Assembly: GCA_039030335.1 (NCBI GenBank)
Contig: JBCCEJ010000018.1
Span: forward strand, 10,135-74,134
Reading direction: 5' to 3'
Origin: JBCCEJ01 sp039030335
GTDB lineage: Bacteria > Pseudomonadota > Gammaproteobacteria > HK1
Length of the DNA: 64,000 nucleotides
In this document: in pieces, positions 1 through 8,353 of the stretch
How the letters are laid out: the number at the start of each line of letters is the position of its first letter
Position numbering within the stretch: the stretch's first letter is position 1
The notes under the pieces: generated by a model
The model's input: only the letters and a program-made list of their open reading frames with translations
Told to the model about the DNA's origin: nothing
The model's database searches: none
Program-made: the position numbers and the translations under genes

Positions 1-521
1 TCACCGGCCTGTTGCTGATCGTTGTCTTTTCCGTGAATCTCGAATGGTTTCCGTCGATCTACGACACCACGCACGAGGTGCGCGACCTCGGCAGCTTCTG
101 GTTCCAGGTGAAGCAGATGATCATGCCGGTCATGGTACTCGCGCTTTTCAACGCGGCGCAGCTCAGTCGCTTCATGCGCGCGTCGATGCTGGATAACCTG
201 AGCCAGGACTATGTGCGTACGGCGCGAGCCAAGGGACTGCCCGAACGTATCGTCCTGCTGATTCATGTCTTGCGAAATTCCATGATCCCGGTCATCACGG
301 TCATCGCCCTCGGTGTTCCGAACATCTTTGGCGGCGCGATCATCACTGAGCAGATCTTCCGCGTGAACGGCCTGGGCCAACTGCTGATCATCGGCATACA
401 GGGCGCGGACATTCCGTTGGTGCAAACGCTGACCTTTATCTTCGCGGTGCTGATCGTGTTGTTCAACCTGTTAGCCGATGTGCTCTATGGGATCTGCGAC
501 CCGAGGATTCGCTATGACTGA
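1..521 (+). CDS. Oligopeptide/dipeptide ABC transporter permease, DppB/OppB type (5' end outside window)
   Basis: Inner-membrane permease subunit of a peptide-type ABC importer. The gene runs in from the left edge (the reading frame is open from base 3), so only about the last 172 residues are visible. They contain the cytoplasmic EAA loop (ARAKGLPERI followed by HVLRN), several hydrophobic helices, and the family-typical C-terminus ending DPRIRYD. The stop codon overlaps the start of the DppC-type partner by 8 bases, so the two are co-translated. The substrate cannot be told from a permease; the family also carries nickel and other small solutes. ATPase and binding-protein genes are not in the window. 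Confidence 0.93.
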   Translation, partial: TGLLLIVVFSVNLEWFPSIYDTTHEVRDLGSFWFQVKQMIMPVMVLALFNAAQLSRFMRASMLDNLSQDYVRTARAKGLPERIVLLIHVLRNSMIPVITVIALGVPNIFGGAIITEQIFRVNGLGQLLIIGIQGADIPLVQTLTFIFAVLIVLFNLLADVLYGICDPRIRYD

Positions 522-1440
522 CAAGGCCACGGCAGTTGCGGATTCGAATACGCCACTATCCGAGCACCGGTCTCTGTGGTACGACGTCTGGAAGCAGTTC
601 CGTACCCATAAGGGCGCTCTGGTCGGTGCCGGCATCTTCCTGGGCATCGTGCTCAGTGTGTTGTTCGGACCGTTGATTCATGATGTGGATCCGCAGTACC
701 TGAATATTCGCGACCGTAATCAGGGACCGTCTCTCGCACATCCGATGGGCACCGATAACCTCGGTCGCGATACGTTCGCGCAGGTCCTCGCCGGCGGCAG
801 GGTGTCACTGGCCGTGGGCGTGACCGCGATGCTGCTGTCACTGCTCCTCGGTGCGCTGGTCGGTGTGCTGGCTGGCTATTTCAAACGCCTTGACGGACCG
901 CTGATGCGCTTGACCGACCTGTTCCTCGCACTGCCGCTGCTGCCGTTGCTGCTGGTCGTCATCATGTTGTTTCGCGATACCCTGCGTTCGGCGTTTGGCC
1001 CTGAGGTCGGTATCTTTTTGCTGGTGGTGTTCATCATCGGCATCACGAGCTGGATGCAGACCGCGCGCATTGTTCGCGGCGATGTGCTGGCGCTGAAAGA
1101 GCGGGACTTCATTTCAGCGGCGTACTGCATAGGGGCGCCGTCCGGGCGGATCCTCTATCGCCACGTGCTGCCGAATGTACTCAGTCCGATCATGGTGTCG
1201 GCAACCCTTGGTATCGCCAACGCCATCATCACCGAGTCGGCGCTGAGCTTTCTGGGCCTGGGATTCCCGTCGGACTTTCCGACCTGGGGTCGACTGCTCT
1301 ACGACGGAGCCAATTTCATGACGCTGACACCGTCGCGCGTGATCTGGCCAGGTCTAGCGATTTCGATCACCGTCCTGAGTGTCAACTACATGGGGGATGG
1401 CCTGCGCGACGCATTGGACCCGCGTATTCGCTCGCGTTAG
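514..1440 (+). CDS. Oligopeptide/dipeptide ABC transporter permease, DppC/OppC type
   Basis: Second permease of the importer, 308 residues. A first helix lies near residues 30-50, followed by the periplasmic segment with HPMGTDNLGRD typical of DppC proteins. Further helices follow, then the EAA loop (AAYCIGAPSGR followed by HVLPN), the conserved SFLGLGF motif, and a C-terminus ending DPRIRSR. The ATG at 514 was chosen because the encoded protein then starts MTDKATAV, as usual for the family, and overlaps the upstream permease by 8 bases. An in-frame ATG at 478 would add 12 residues inside the upstream gene. The stop codon shares bases with the stop of the convergent receiver gene (TTAG at 1437-1440). 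Confidence 0.95.
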   Translation: MTDKATAVADSNTPLSEHRSLWYDVWKQFRTHKGALVGAGIFLGIVLSVLFGPLIHDVDPQYLNIRDRNQGPSLAHPMGTDNLGRDTFAQVLAGGRVSLAVGVTAMLLSLLLGALVGVLAGYFKRLDGPLMRLTDLFLALPLLPLLLVVIMLFRDTLRSAFGPEVGIFLLVVFIIGITSWMQTARIVRGDVLALKERDFISAAYCIGAPSGRILYRHVLPNVLSPIMVSATLGIANAIITESALSFLGLGFPSDFPTWGRLLYDGANFMTLTPSRVIWPGLAISITVLSVNYMGDGLRDALDPRIRSR

Positions 1441-1832
1441 CCTTTATTGCCGGCGCAGAAGGTTTCCGACGCGTGCTGTTCGATCACGTCTTCGAGCTGC
1501 GTCAGACCGAACGGTTTGCCGACGAAGCGGTTCATGCCGGCAGCGAGGCAAATCGCCTCGTTCTCGGGCGTCACCTCGCCGCTGAGGCCGATGATCGGGA
1601 CTGACGCGGGTGTTGACGCCTGCTTTTCGGCCCGCATGCGCCGCACGGTCTCGGGGCCGTCCATTCCGGGCATTTTGCAGTCCATCAGGATCAACCCGAA
1701 CTCCTGCTCCTTGAACTGCGCGAGCGCCTCCATGCCGGAACCTGCCGTGACACATTCATGACCCAGCATCTCGATGAATTCGAGCAGCAGTTTGCGGTTC
1801 GACTCGTCGTTGTCCACTACGAGGATGTTCAT
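1437..1832 (-). CDS. Stand-alone response-regulator receiver protein
   Basis: 131-residue single-domain receiver, CheY-like in build. Visible residues are the acidic pair in VVDNDE (D7, D9), the phosphoacceptor D51 in LILMDCKMPGMDG, a Ser in the Thr/Ser position (LSGE, about S84) and the conserved Lys in VGKPF (K106). There is no output domain, so it would act through protein contact or as a phosphorelay shuttle. Its sequence resembles receivers of hybrid histidine kinases more than transcription regulators. The ATG at 1832 was chosen because the receiver fold begins right there; an upstream open frame to 1943 adds low-complexity residues. No cognate kinase is adjacent; a hybrid kinase lies at 24416. 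Confidence 0.9.
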   Translation of the reverse strand: MNILVVDNDESNRKLLLEFIEMLGHECVTAGSGMEALAQFKEQEFGLILMDCKMPGMDGPETVRRMRAEKQASTPASVPIIGLSGEVTPENEAICLAAGMNRFVGKPFGLTQLEDVIEQHASETFCAGNKG

Positions 1833-1902
1833 TCGGATAGTTATCTGGCGTGGCTTCCGGCAGCGGCGTGAGCCGCTGCCGTGCGGAAGAGCCGAGTTGG
1901 CT

Positions 1903-2790
1903 TCAGGTGCTTGAAGCGTCGTAGATGCTCTGGATGGAACCATCGAGCATCGCGTTGAATTCGGCGTCGGTCTGCTGAGCGGTCAAGCCTTCCGAAAGCG
2001 CCCTCGAGAAGCTGGCAACCACGCCTGGATTGCGCGACATGCGGGCATTCGCCTCTTCACGGCTATAGCCCCCGGAGAGCGCCACAACTTTCAGCACGTT
2101 TGGATGTGCGACACATTCGGCGTAGAAGCCGTCGGCCTCCGGCAATGTCAGTTTGAGCATCACGCGGCTGTCGCCGAGCGCGTCCAGCTGGGCCAGCATG
2201 GCATCTTTGAGAAGACCTTCCGCCGCGGCTTTCTCAGGGCTCTTGATGTCGACTTCGGGCTCGATTATGGGCACCAGCCCCTTGGCGAGAATCTGCCGGC
2301 CGACTTCGAACTGTTGGTCGACGATCGCGTTGACGCCCGCCTGGTTCGCGAGTTTGACGACGGAGCGCATTTTTGTACCGAAGACGTTCTTGGCGACACC
2401 CCGATCGAGCAGCGAATCGAGATCCGGCATCGGTTTCATGATCTGGACGCCGTCGGCTTCGTCTGCGAGTCCTTTATCGACTTTCAAAAATGGTACGACC
2501 TGCTTGTCTTGCCACAGGTAATCCGCCGTCGCCTTGCCCGCGATGTCCCGGTCCATCGTATTCTCGAAGAGGATGGCGCCGATTACCCGGTCGCCGTTGA
2601 ACGCCGGGCTTGTGATGATACGGGTGCGCATCTGATGGACCACATCGAACATTTCCGCGTCGTTCGAGTAACCGCTCTCGTCGATGCCGTAGAGCAGCAG
2701 CGCTTTGGGCGTGCTTCCGCCGCTCTGGTCCAGTGCTGCCACAAAGCCGGATTGGGTCTGAATCTTCTGAAGCTGGTCTGCGCGGCTCAT
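1903..2790 (-). CDS. fda: Fructose-bisphosphate aldolase, class I (bacterial Fda type)
   Basis: Cytoplasmic glycolysis/gluconeogenesis enzyme that reversibly splits fructose 1,6-bisphosphate into dihydroxyacetone phosphate and glyceraldehyde 3-phosphate through a Schiff base. The 295-residue length fits the bacterial class I type. The signature FVAALDQSGGSTPK is at residues 16-29, and the Schiff-base lysine is K213 in VMLKLTLPE. The ATG at 2790 has GAGGG about 5-10 bases upstream. The frame stays open to 3297, but that extension is arginine/proline-rich with no family match. The gene stands alone between the receiver gene and a long non-coding stretch. Confidence 0.95.
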   Translation of the reverse strand: MSRADQLQKIQTQSGFVAALDQSGGSTPKALLLYGIDESGYSNDAEMFDVVHQMRTRIITSPAFNGDRVIGAILFENTMDRDIAGKATADYLWQDKQVVPFLKVDKGLADEADGVQIMKPMPDLDSLLDRGVAKNVFGTKMRSVVKLANQAGVNAIVDQQFEVGRQILAKGLVPIIEPEVDIKSPEKAAAEGLLKDAMLAQLDALGDSRVMLKLTLPEADGFYAECVAHPNVLKVVALSGGYSREEANARMSRNPGVVASFSRALSEGLTAQQTDAEFNAMLDGSIQSIYDASST

Positions 2791-3357
2791 GTGGCCCTCA
2801 CTTACTCTCGGGTGGTGGTTGTTCGGCGGTCCGCCAAGCGGCGTCTGGGGCATTGCGAGCGGGAAAACGCGATGTCGCCCGGGCGTCGGCTCATAGCCGC
2901 TTTTTGACCAAAAAACCCAGTGATCTTGCGTGATTGGCCGCGAAGCAGTCAATCGCGGTCGTGGCCTCAAAATGTGAACTGCATCGCTTCTTCGGCTTTC
3001 GACCGCGCCGCGGCAGCCCGCAGACGAGCCTGTGCTGCGACGTGTTCCGGCAGCTCCGGGAACCCGGTTCGTGCGGTAGGGCCGGATTCGGGCGAGCGGC
3101 GTCGAGTGACTCGCAGGCGCGCCGGCCCGGGTGTCTGGGGCCGCACCCGCGACGCCCGAGCGGCAGTGGACCGGCTGGCTCCATGGCGATGCCGGAGCCG
3201 CGCGGCGAACGCTCGGGTCGCCCTTGGAAATTCCCCCTACCCGGCTCTTGAACTTACCGGATCGATGCCAACCTCTATTCGCAACAGGCGCCGGCAACCG
3301 CTTCGAGCGGACTCACCGGGCAGCCGCTGATTCAACAGATCATCAGGAGTTTCCATC
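2791..3357. other. Intergenic region between aldolase and hsp20 genes
   Basis: About 570 bases without a convincing gene. Overlapping open frames on both strands (for example 2920-3330 plus and 2891-3184 minus) are arginine/proline-rich and look like GC-rich noise. The right end must carry the hsp20 promoter and 5' leader; a CTTGAA box at 3247-3252 is noted separately. The left end (2791-2860) should hold the aldolase promoter, but no clear -35/-10 pair is visible. Confidence 0.6.
3247..3280 (+). promoter_or_regulatory. Possible sigma-32 (heat-shock) promoter for hsp20
   Basis: A perfect CTTGAA -35 box (3247-3252) lies about 105 bases before the hsp20 ATG. A poor match to the CCCCAT-type -10 (CCTCTATTC, 3272-3280) follows after a 19-base spacer, longer than the usual 13-17. 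The location is right for a small heat-shock gene, but the -10 is weak, so this is a candidate only. Confidence 0.25.
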
Positions 3358-3783
3358 ATGCTGAGCTACGAACTTTCCCCATTCGCCCGCCACTTTGGTC
3401 CTGGCCGTTTGATGGCCACTTTGGATGATGCCCGCGACACCGGACCGGCCTACGACATCATCAAAGCGGGCGACAACAGTTACGTCATCACACTGGTCGC
3501 GGCCGGTTTCAAGGACTCGGACATCACCGTAGAGGCTGAAGCCGGAGTGCTGACGATCAACGCCCAGCCATCGGCCGTCGATGAGGGGGTGACCTATCTG
3601 CATCGGGGCCGCAGGAATGCTGGCTTCAAACGCGCTTTCCGCCTCGCTGAGCACGTAGAGGTCAAGTCTGCGCGACTGGAAGACGGGCTGTTGCATGTCG
3701 CCCTGGAGCGCGAAGTCCCCGAAGCCCTGGCACCACGTCGGATCGCCATTGGTACAGGTGACCCGGTGCGCGAAGCGGCGTAG
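3358..3783 (+). CDS. Small heat-shock protein, Hsp20/alpha-crystallin family (IbpA-like)
   Basis: ATP-independent holdase chaperone, 141 residues. The alpha-crystallin domain spans roughly residues 32-125, with YDI, the GVLTI strand, the FKRAFRL segment and ARLEDGLLHVAL, which are all family hallmarks. An I-x-I motif (RIAIG) in the C-terminal tail would mediate oligomer formation. AGGAGT lies 7-12 bases before the ATG. The gene is monocistronic, facing the YrdC-like gene across a strong shared hairpin. Induction by heat is expected from the family, and a candidate sigma-32 box lies upstream. Confidence 0.96.
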   Translation: MLSYELSPFARHFGPGRLMATLDDARDTGPAYDIIKAGDNSYVITLVAAGFKDSDITVEAEAGVLTINAQPSAVDEGVTYLHRGRRNAGFKRAFRLAEHVEVKSARLEDGLLHVALEREVPEALAPRRIAIGTGDPVREAA

Positions 3784-3805
3784 CGGCGAGCCGCGTGCTG
3801 CCACA

Positions 3806-3835
3806 CCTGACGGCCGGCTTCGGCCGGCCGTCAGG
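3806..3835. terminator. Bidirectional hairpin terminator between hsp20 and the YrdC-like gene
   Basis: A perfect 13-bp inverted repeat (CCTGACGGCCGGC and its complement) closes on a TTCG tetraloop. It sits 22 bases after the hsp20 stop and includes the stop codon of the convergent gene at 3831-3833. There is no U-tract on either side, so it may be a folding block or 3'-end protector as much as an intrinsic terminator. The perfect pairing and UUCG loop make a stable RNA hairpin certain in both transcripts. Confidence 0.75.
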
Positions 3836-4502
3836 CCATCGGCACTTTCAAATCGATCCCGCGCCGCGCGAACGCCGCGCGCACCTCATCGAAGATCACG
3901 CCGATGCGAATCACTGAGAAGTCTTCGAAGTCGATGATCGTGCTGGAGCGCCCCTGCGGATTAGCGTAACGCGACTCACCGTAATCGAAAAAAACGTCGG
4001 CGGCGTCGCGAACAGGCGGCTCGATATGCTGGTACTGGTACTTGCTGCCTTGCAGTGAGGTATTGGCTGACGAGCCGAACACCGGCGTCCCGGCCGCCCA
4101 GACCTGGCGCGCGATCTCGTCGTGGAACTCACCTGCATTCAGAAGCATGTCCAGCGTATCGCCCTTGGTGGAACTGTTCATGACGAACGGGTCGACATTG
4201 GCGAACAGATCGTGCGTCTGGTCAAAGGGCGCGACTACGGAGAACGGAATGTCGTCTTCGGCAACCAGCGTTGCCACCAGCTCGTGTTTCCAATCGGGCA
4301 TCTGATGGATCGCACGGCTCATCTCGACGTTGCCGAGCAATCCGCTCGGCTTTTCGTAAGACCGTTGTTTGGCCGCAAATATGCGCCGGATGCCGGCTTC
4401 GCGCTGTGCACAAATGGCGTAGGCAACGTCGAGCGGCACGATGCCGACGCCGCCTTCGGCCAGTGCCGTCAGCAGTTTTGTAACGTCCGTGCGAACGGAC
4501 AT
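3831..4502 (-). CDS. Sua5/YciO/YrdC-family protein (threonylcarbamoyl-AMP synthase-like)
   Basis: 223 residues. The N-terminal half has the YrdC nucleotide/RNA-binding pattern: GGVGIVPLDVAYAI matches the family's IPTDTVYG strand, and IFAAKQRSYEKP matches IxxxKxRpxxkP. Later come GSSANTS (family TSAN motif) and SSTIIDF plus VIRIG (family pSTVvd and iLR.G). Proteins of this family make threonylcarbamoyl-AMP for the t6A base of tRNA. The changed core (LDVAYA instead of TDTVYG) suggests a divergent paralogue, closer to YciO-like members, whose role may differ. The ATG at 4502 is one base after the stop of the upstream ligase gene (TGATATG), so translation is coupled; a GTG at 4532 is the alternative start. 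Confidence 0.8.
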   Translation of the reverse strand: MSVRTDVTKLLTALAEGGVGIVPLDVAYAICAQREAGIRRIFAAKQRSYEKPSGLLGNVEMSRAIHQMPDWKHELVATLVAEDDIPFSVVAPFDQTHDLFANVDPFVMNSSTKGDTLDMLLNAGEFHDEIARQVWAAGTPVFGSSANTSLQGSKYQYQHIEPPVRDAADVFFDYGESRYANPQGRSSTIIDFEDFSVIRIGVIFDEVRAAFARRGIDLKVPMA

Positions 4503-4503
4503 A

Positions 4504-6084
4504 TCACCCGGCGACGCGTCGGTTGCCGTCACCCCAGTAGAGTTCGCGAAGTCTGAACTTCTGGAGTTTGCCGGTGGCAGTACGGGGCAACTCGGTAATG
4601 AACTCCACGGACGTAGGGCACTTGAAATGGGCCATGTTTTCGCGGCAGAAGTCGATTACCTGCTGCTCTCCGATATTGGCGCCATCGCGCAGCACGATCA
4701 GTGCTTTGGGCGTCTCGCCCCACTTCTCGTGCGGTACGCCGATGACTGCGCATTCGAGCACGGCCTGGTGCTTGTATAGTGTGTCTTCGATGTCCGCGGA
4801 GCTGATGTTCTCGCCGCCAGAGATGATCACGTCCTTTTTGCGATCGACGATGTGGATGTTGTGGTGCTCGTCCCACACCGCCAGATCGCCGGTGTGAAAG
4901 TAGCCGCCGTAAATCGCCTTGTCGGTTTCCTCAGGCTGTTCCCAGTAGCCCTTGAAGACGACGTTGCTGCGCGCGCAGATTTCGCCGACTGACTCACCGT
5001 CTTTGGGCACCTCGTTGCCATCGTCGTCCAGAAGTCGCAGGTCGACTCCAATCCCCGGGATGCCAGCGCGGGCGCGCCGCTGATAGTCATCGATGGCTGT
5101 GCCGAAGTCCGGCTGCGATGAAGTCAGAAACGGCGCGGTTTCGGTGAGCCCGTAGATCTGGATGAACCGCCATCCGAGCTCGTTCTCGAGGCGCTGGATG
5201 AACGCGGCTGGCGGAGGAGCACCCGCCACGGTGAAGCGCGGCTGAGTGCGCACGTTGTGCCGGTGCCGGTTCGGGTAGTCGAGTATCGTGCGCAAAACCG
5301 CGGGCGCCATGCACGCGAAGGTGACGCCGTAGCGTTCGATGAGGTTGTAGATCCGTTCGCCGTCCACGGCGCGCAAAACCACGTGCGTGCCGCCTTGACC
5401 AGTCAGTGCATAAACCCCGCCCCAGCCATTGCAATGGAACATCGGCAGTGTCCAGAGTTCGACGTCCTCGTGACTGACCTGAAGATGACCGATGAAGCTG
5501 TAAGCGTTGATGTAGCAGTTGCGGTGCGTGAGCATCACACCCTTGGGACGCGCCGTCGTGCCCGAGGTGTAGTTGATGGACACGATGTCGTTCTCGTCTC
5601 GCTCGGGTTCCGGCGGGAAGTCGCTTGCGGCGCCGGCGATCAAGGCTTCCCAGTCGGTCCAGCCGTCCCGGTGAACGCCGTCGTGGGCGCCGACTATCCA
5701 GTTCTGGACCTGAGGCAGGTTCGAGCGGATGGCATCGACCATGCCGGTGTATTCCCAATCGACCAGCAGGGTCGTCACTCCGGCGTGGTTGATGATGTAT
5801 TCGTGGTCTTCCGGAACGAGGCGGTAGTTCAGCGGTACCAGAATGGCGCCTATCTGACTGGTGGCGTAGAAGCTCTCCAGGAAGAAATGTGAGTTCGGGC
5901 TCAGGATGCAGACCCGGTCGCCCTGTTTGACACCCAGATCCAAGAGCGCGTTGGAAAGCTGGTTTACGCGGTGCTGATAGTCCGCATACGTGTATTCGCG
6001 GCCATCGTCGACAATGGCCAGTTTGTTCGGAAACAGCCGTGCCGCACGGCGCAGGAAATCATCGACAAGAAGCGGGACGTACAT
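4504..6084 (-). CDS. Acyl-CoA ligase / AMP-dependent synthetase
   Basis: 526 residues of the ANL adenylate-forming superfamily. It should activate a carboxylic acid to its AMP ester and then its CoA thioester. The P-loop YTSGTTARPKG is at residues 172-182. Further motifs are the AMP-binding YGLTE, the hinge with HTGDL and DRKKDVIISGGENIS, and the catalytic Lys in TATGKLQK near the C-terminus. Length and motifs fit medium/long-chain fatty-acid or aromatic-acid ligases; the exact substrate is not readable. It is followed by the YrdC-like gene with a one-base gap, so the two are one transcript although their functions look unrelated. Confidence 0.93.
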   Translation of the reverse strand: MYVPLLVDDFLRRAARLFPNKLAIVDDGREYTYADYQHRVNQLSNALLDLGVKQGDRVCILSPNSHFFLESFYATSQIGAILVPLNYRLVPEDHEYIINHAGVTTLLVDWEYTGMVDAIRSNLPQVQNWIVGAHDGVHRDGWTDWEALIAGAASDFPPEPERDENDIVSINYTSGTTARPKGVMLTHRNCYINAYSFIGHLQVSHEDVELWTLPMFHCNGWGGVYALTGQGGTHVVLRAVDGERIYNLIERYGVTFACMAPAVLRTILDYPNRHRHNVRTQPRFTVAGAPPPAAFIQRLENELGWRFIQIYGLTETAPFLTSSQPDFGTAIDDYQRRARAGIPGIGVDLRLLDDDGNEVPKDGESVGEICARSNVVFKGYWEQPEETDKAIYGGYFHTGDLAVWDEHHNIHIVDRKKDVIISGGENISSADIEDTLYKHQAVLECAVIGVPHEKWGETPKALIVLRDGANIGEQQVIDFCRENMAHFKCPTSVEFITELPRTATGKLQKFRLRELYWGDGNRRVAG

Positions 6085-6201
6085 GCTGAAGGAGCCTGTC
6101 GGGCGGATGTTCAGCGTATTGTAATGCCTCGTCTAAGCAGCGTGTTCATCACTGAACCCGGAGAGCGTTGGAGCGCTGCGCGTGCAGCACAGAGCTACCA
6201 A

Positions 6202-6732
6202 TCAGGCTCGAGCTGCGCGGTTGAGTTCAGTGACCACCGACTTTTTTGCCGGCGAGAATTCCTTTGTCATGCGTTCGAGCTCACTCCACACCTGCGCGTC
6301 GAGTTTCTGGCGCTGCGGCAGCACGTAACGGCTCAACACATCGAAGAACTCGCGTCGGTTGCCATTCCGGTAGTGCACCTCCGCCAGTCGCGCGGCGACA
6401 GAGGGCTGATCCGGATTCGAACGCAGGGCGTTCTTGGCCCACAGTTCGGCAGTGCCGAGGTCGCCGCTCTCGATCAAGCGTTCGAGCAGGGAGTTGACGG
6501 CGATGACGCCAGACTGTGTAAGCGTGTCGTCTTCGTCGGTTACCGGTTTACTACCGTCGCCAGCCATCGCAGAGACGGCGGCTTTTTGGGATACCGCGGC
6601 GCGCAGGTCTTTCTCGGCGCGCACTTCCTTTTGAACCTGCTGACGGCCCCACCAGTGCGCGACCACCGCCGCCGCGATCCCAATCGCGAAGATGACTGCA
6701 AGGCCGGCAAGTACGTGTTCGATAGCGATCAT
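6202..6732 (-). CDS. Membrane-anchored TPR-like protein of unknown function
   Basis: 176 residues. A single N-terminal hydrophobic helix (about residues 5-27) is followed by a charged, coiled-coil-prone stretch and then a helical repeat region (LLERLIESGDLGTAELWAKNAL at about 84-105, then RLAEVHYRNGNRREF) that resembles TPR units in the C-terminal domain of FimV. No enzyme motif is visible. It may be an anchored scaffold for cell-envelope or pilus complexes, but this is inference from the fold only. The gene is monocistronic, with a good promoter just upstream. Confidence 0.7.
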   Translation of the reverse strand: MIAIEHVLAGLAVIFAIGIAAAVVAHWWGRQQVQKEVRAEKDLRAAVSQKAAVSAMAGDGSKPVTDEDDTLTQSGVIAVNSLLERLIESGDLGTAELWAKNALRSNPDQPSVAARLAEVHYRNGNRREFFDVLSRYVLPQRQKLDAQVWSELERMTKEFSPAKKSVVTELNRAARA

Positions 6733-7048
6733 GTCCTGAATCCCAATTTCATTTTATTTACTTTTTGCCAGTATATTCATTTAAGAGACCTTGTCACGTC
6801 CGATTGCTCAATTTTTGCGTTCCGTTGGCCGAAGTGTGATGACTTTGGCGTTTTTCGCGCCTCATCGACGCGTCGGAGTCGCTCTCACCGCCAAAGATCA
6901 CCTCTTCGGCGATATACTGCCGCCCGGCTTCGCAGTGTTCCGCGAGTCGCTTTAGCGGGCGACCGGACGCGCTGCCGATGCGGCTTAGTCGATATATCGG
7001 CGCATCTGACTCAGAACTGACCTCGGACTTCCGACCTGCGGGCCCTCA
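6733..7048. other. Divergent intergenic region
   Basis: 316 bases between the divergent TPR-protein and MFS genes. The left part (6733-6800) is AT-rich and carries the minus-strand promoter listed separately. The rest shows no gene and no clear plus-strand promoter. Confidence 0.5.
6770..6797 (-). promoter_or_regulatory. Sigma-70-type promoter for the TPR membrane protein
   Basis: On the minus strand GTGACA (5 of 6 to TTGACA, 6792-6797) and TATACT (5 of 6 to TATAAT, 6770-6775) are separated by 16 bases. They lie in an unusually AT-rich stretch about 40 bases before the ATG at 6732. GGGA lies 8 bases before that ATG as a ribosome-binding site. Confidence 0.6.
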
Positions 7049-8329
7049 ATGCAATCCAATCCGCTCTACGCGCTCATCTCTGGCCGAATTTTTTACGGCT
7101 GGGCCATCGTCGCGACCGGCTTCGTCGCGATGTTCGTCAGCGGCGCTGGCCAATCGCACACCTTCAGCGTGTTCCTCGAGCCCGTAAGTTCCGAGCTTGG
7201 CCTCTCGCATACGGAGTGGAGTTCAGCTTACGGCATTGCAACACTCGCCGCGGCGTTTGGCTTGCCGCATATGGGGCGTCTGACCGATCGCTACGGGCCG
7301 AAGCGGATGCTGCTGATCGTCGCCGTCCTGCTCGGAATCGCTTGCCTGTGTTTTGGGGCGCTCAGCGGCTTCCTGGCACTCGGGGTCGTGTTCGCGGTTC
7401 TGCGCTTCCTGGGGCAGGGCTCCGTGATGTTGAACGCTTCAAATCTCGTGTCGCGATGGTTCGACGTGCGGCGCGGTTTCGCGCTCAGTCTGATGGCCCT
7501 TGGTTTCTCGCTGTCGATGGCGCTACACCCTCCGTTGGCACAGTGGCTGATCGAACTGGTTGGCTGGCGCGAGGCCTGGATCTGGATGGGGGTCAGCACA
7601 TGGCTGCTGCTGCTCCCGGTCGTCTGGCTTCTGGCTATCAACCGCCCGTCTGACGTCGGTGATCACGCCGACGGAGTGGTTCGCACCGATGCGCGCGGCC
7701 CGGCCGGGTCGGCAATGCGCGGCCTCACCCGGCATCAGGCTTTGCGGACCAGCGCTTTCTACATCATCTGCGGTGGGTTGCTGAGCCTGTCCGGCCTCGT
7801 GACGGCTCTGCACCTGTTCCAGGTCGCGATCTTCACGTCGCACGGCCTCGATTCCGCCGTTGCGGCGCGCGTGTTTCCGGTCTCGGCCATCACGATGGTG
7901 GTGTGCGTTCCGGTGATCGGAAAACTGCTCGACCGCGCGCCTACGCACTGGATGTTCGCGTTTGGCCAGCTCGTCATGATGGGTTCGCTGTTCGCGGCGT
8001 CGCAGGTCACCTCGATCGGCACCGCGCTCGTCTACGCCCTGGTGTTCGGACTGAACAACGCCGTTACGCTGACGCTGTTCTCATTCGTGTGGCCGCGCTT
8101 CTTCGGATTGGCGCATCTCGGCAGCATTCAAGGGCTCGGGCAGATGATCGGGGTCGTCGGTGCATCGCTTGGCGCCTTGCCGCTCGGTCTCGCGTGGGAC
8201 CGCCTCGGCAGCTACGACGAGACGCTGATGGCCCTCATGTTGCTGCCGGCGGTCTGCGTTGTACTGGCGTTCTTTCTGCGACCTCCGGTAGACCAGCTAA
8301 ACGACGGTGAGGCGCAGTCCGGAGCCTGA
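7049..8329 (+). CDS. MFS transporter (monocarboxylate/oxalate-formate antiporter-like)
   Basis: 426-residue inner-membrane carrier with 12 predicted helices. The opening segment FYGWAIVATGF and the MFS motif A between helices 2 and 3 (GRLTDRYGPKRM) are typical of the family that includes oxalate:formate exchangers and monocarboxylate carriers. The central cytoplasmic loop is near residues 205-225. The substrate is probably an organic acid, by similarity of build only. The gene is single, with the convergent rhodanese gene ending 24 bases after it. Three more MFS genes occur in the window (33013, 39499, 44256). Confidence 0.88.
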   Translation: MQSNPLYALISGRIFYGWAIVATGFVAMFVSGAGQSHTFSVFLEPVSSELGLSHTEWSSAYGIATLAAAFGLPHMGRLTDRYGPKRMLLIVAVLLGIACLCFGALSGFLALGVVFAVLRFLGQGSVMLNASNLVSRWFDVRRGFALSLMALGFSLSMALHPPLAQWLIELVGWREAWIWMGVSTWLLLLPVVWLLAINRPSDVGDHADGVVRTDARGPAGSAMRGLTRHQALRTSAFYIICGGLLSLSGLVTALHLFQVAIFTSHGLDSAVAARVFPVSAITMVVCVPVIGKLLDRAPTHWMFAFGQLVMMGSLFAASQVTSIGTALVYALVFGLNNAVTLTLFSFVWPRFFGLAHLGSIQGLGQMIGVVGASLGALPLGLAWDRLGSYDETLMALMLLPAVCVVLAFFLRPPVDQLNDGEAQSGA

Positions 8330-8353
8330 TCGAACGGGGACCCGATGCGGTCG

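Noticed and set aside
2791..3297. N-terminal extension of the aldolase
   Set aside because: Residues are low-complexity and the family N-terminus begins at the ATG at 2790 with a good ribosome site.
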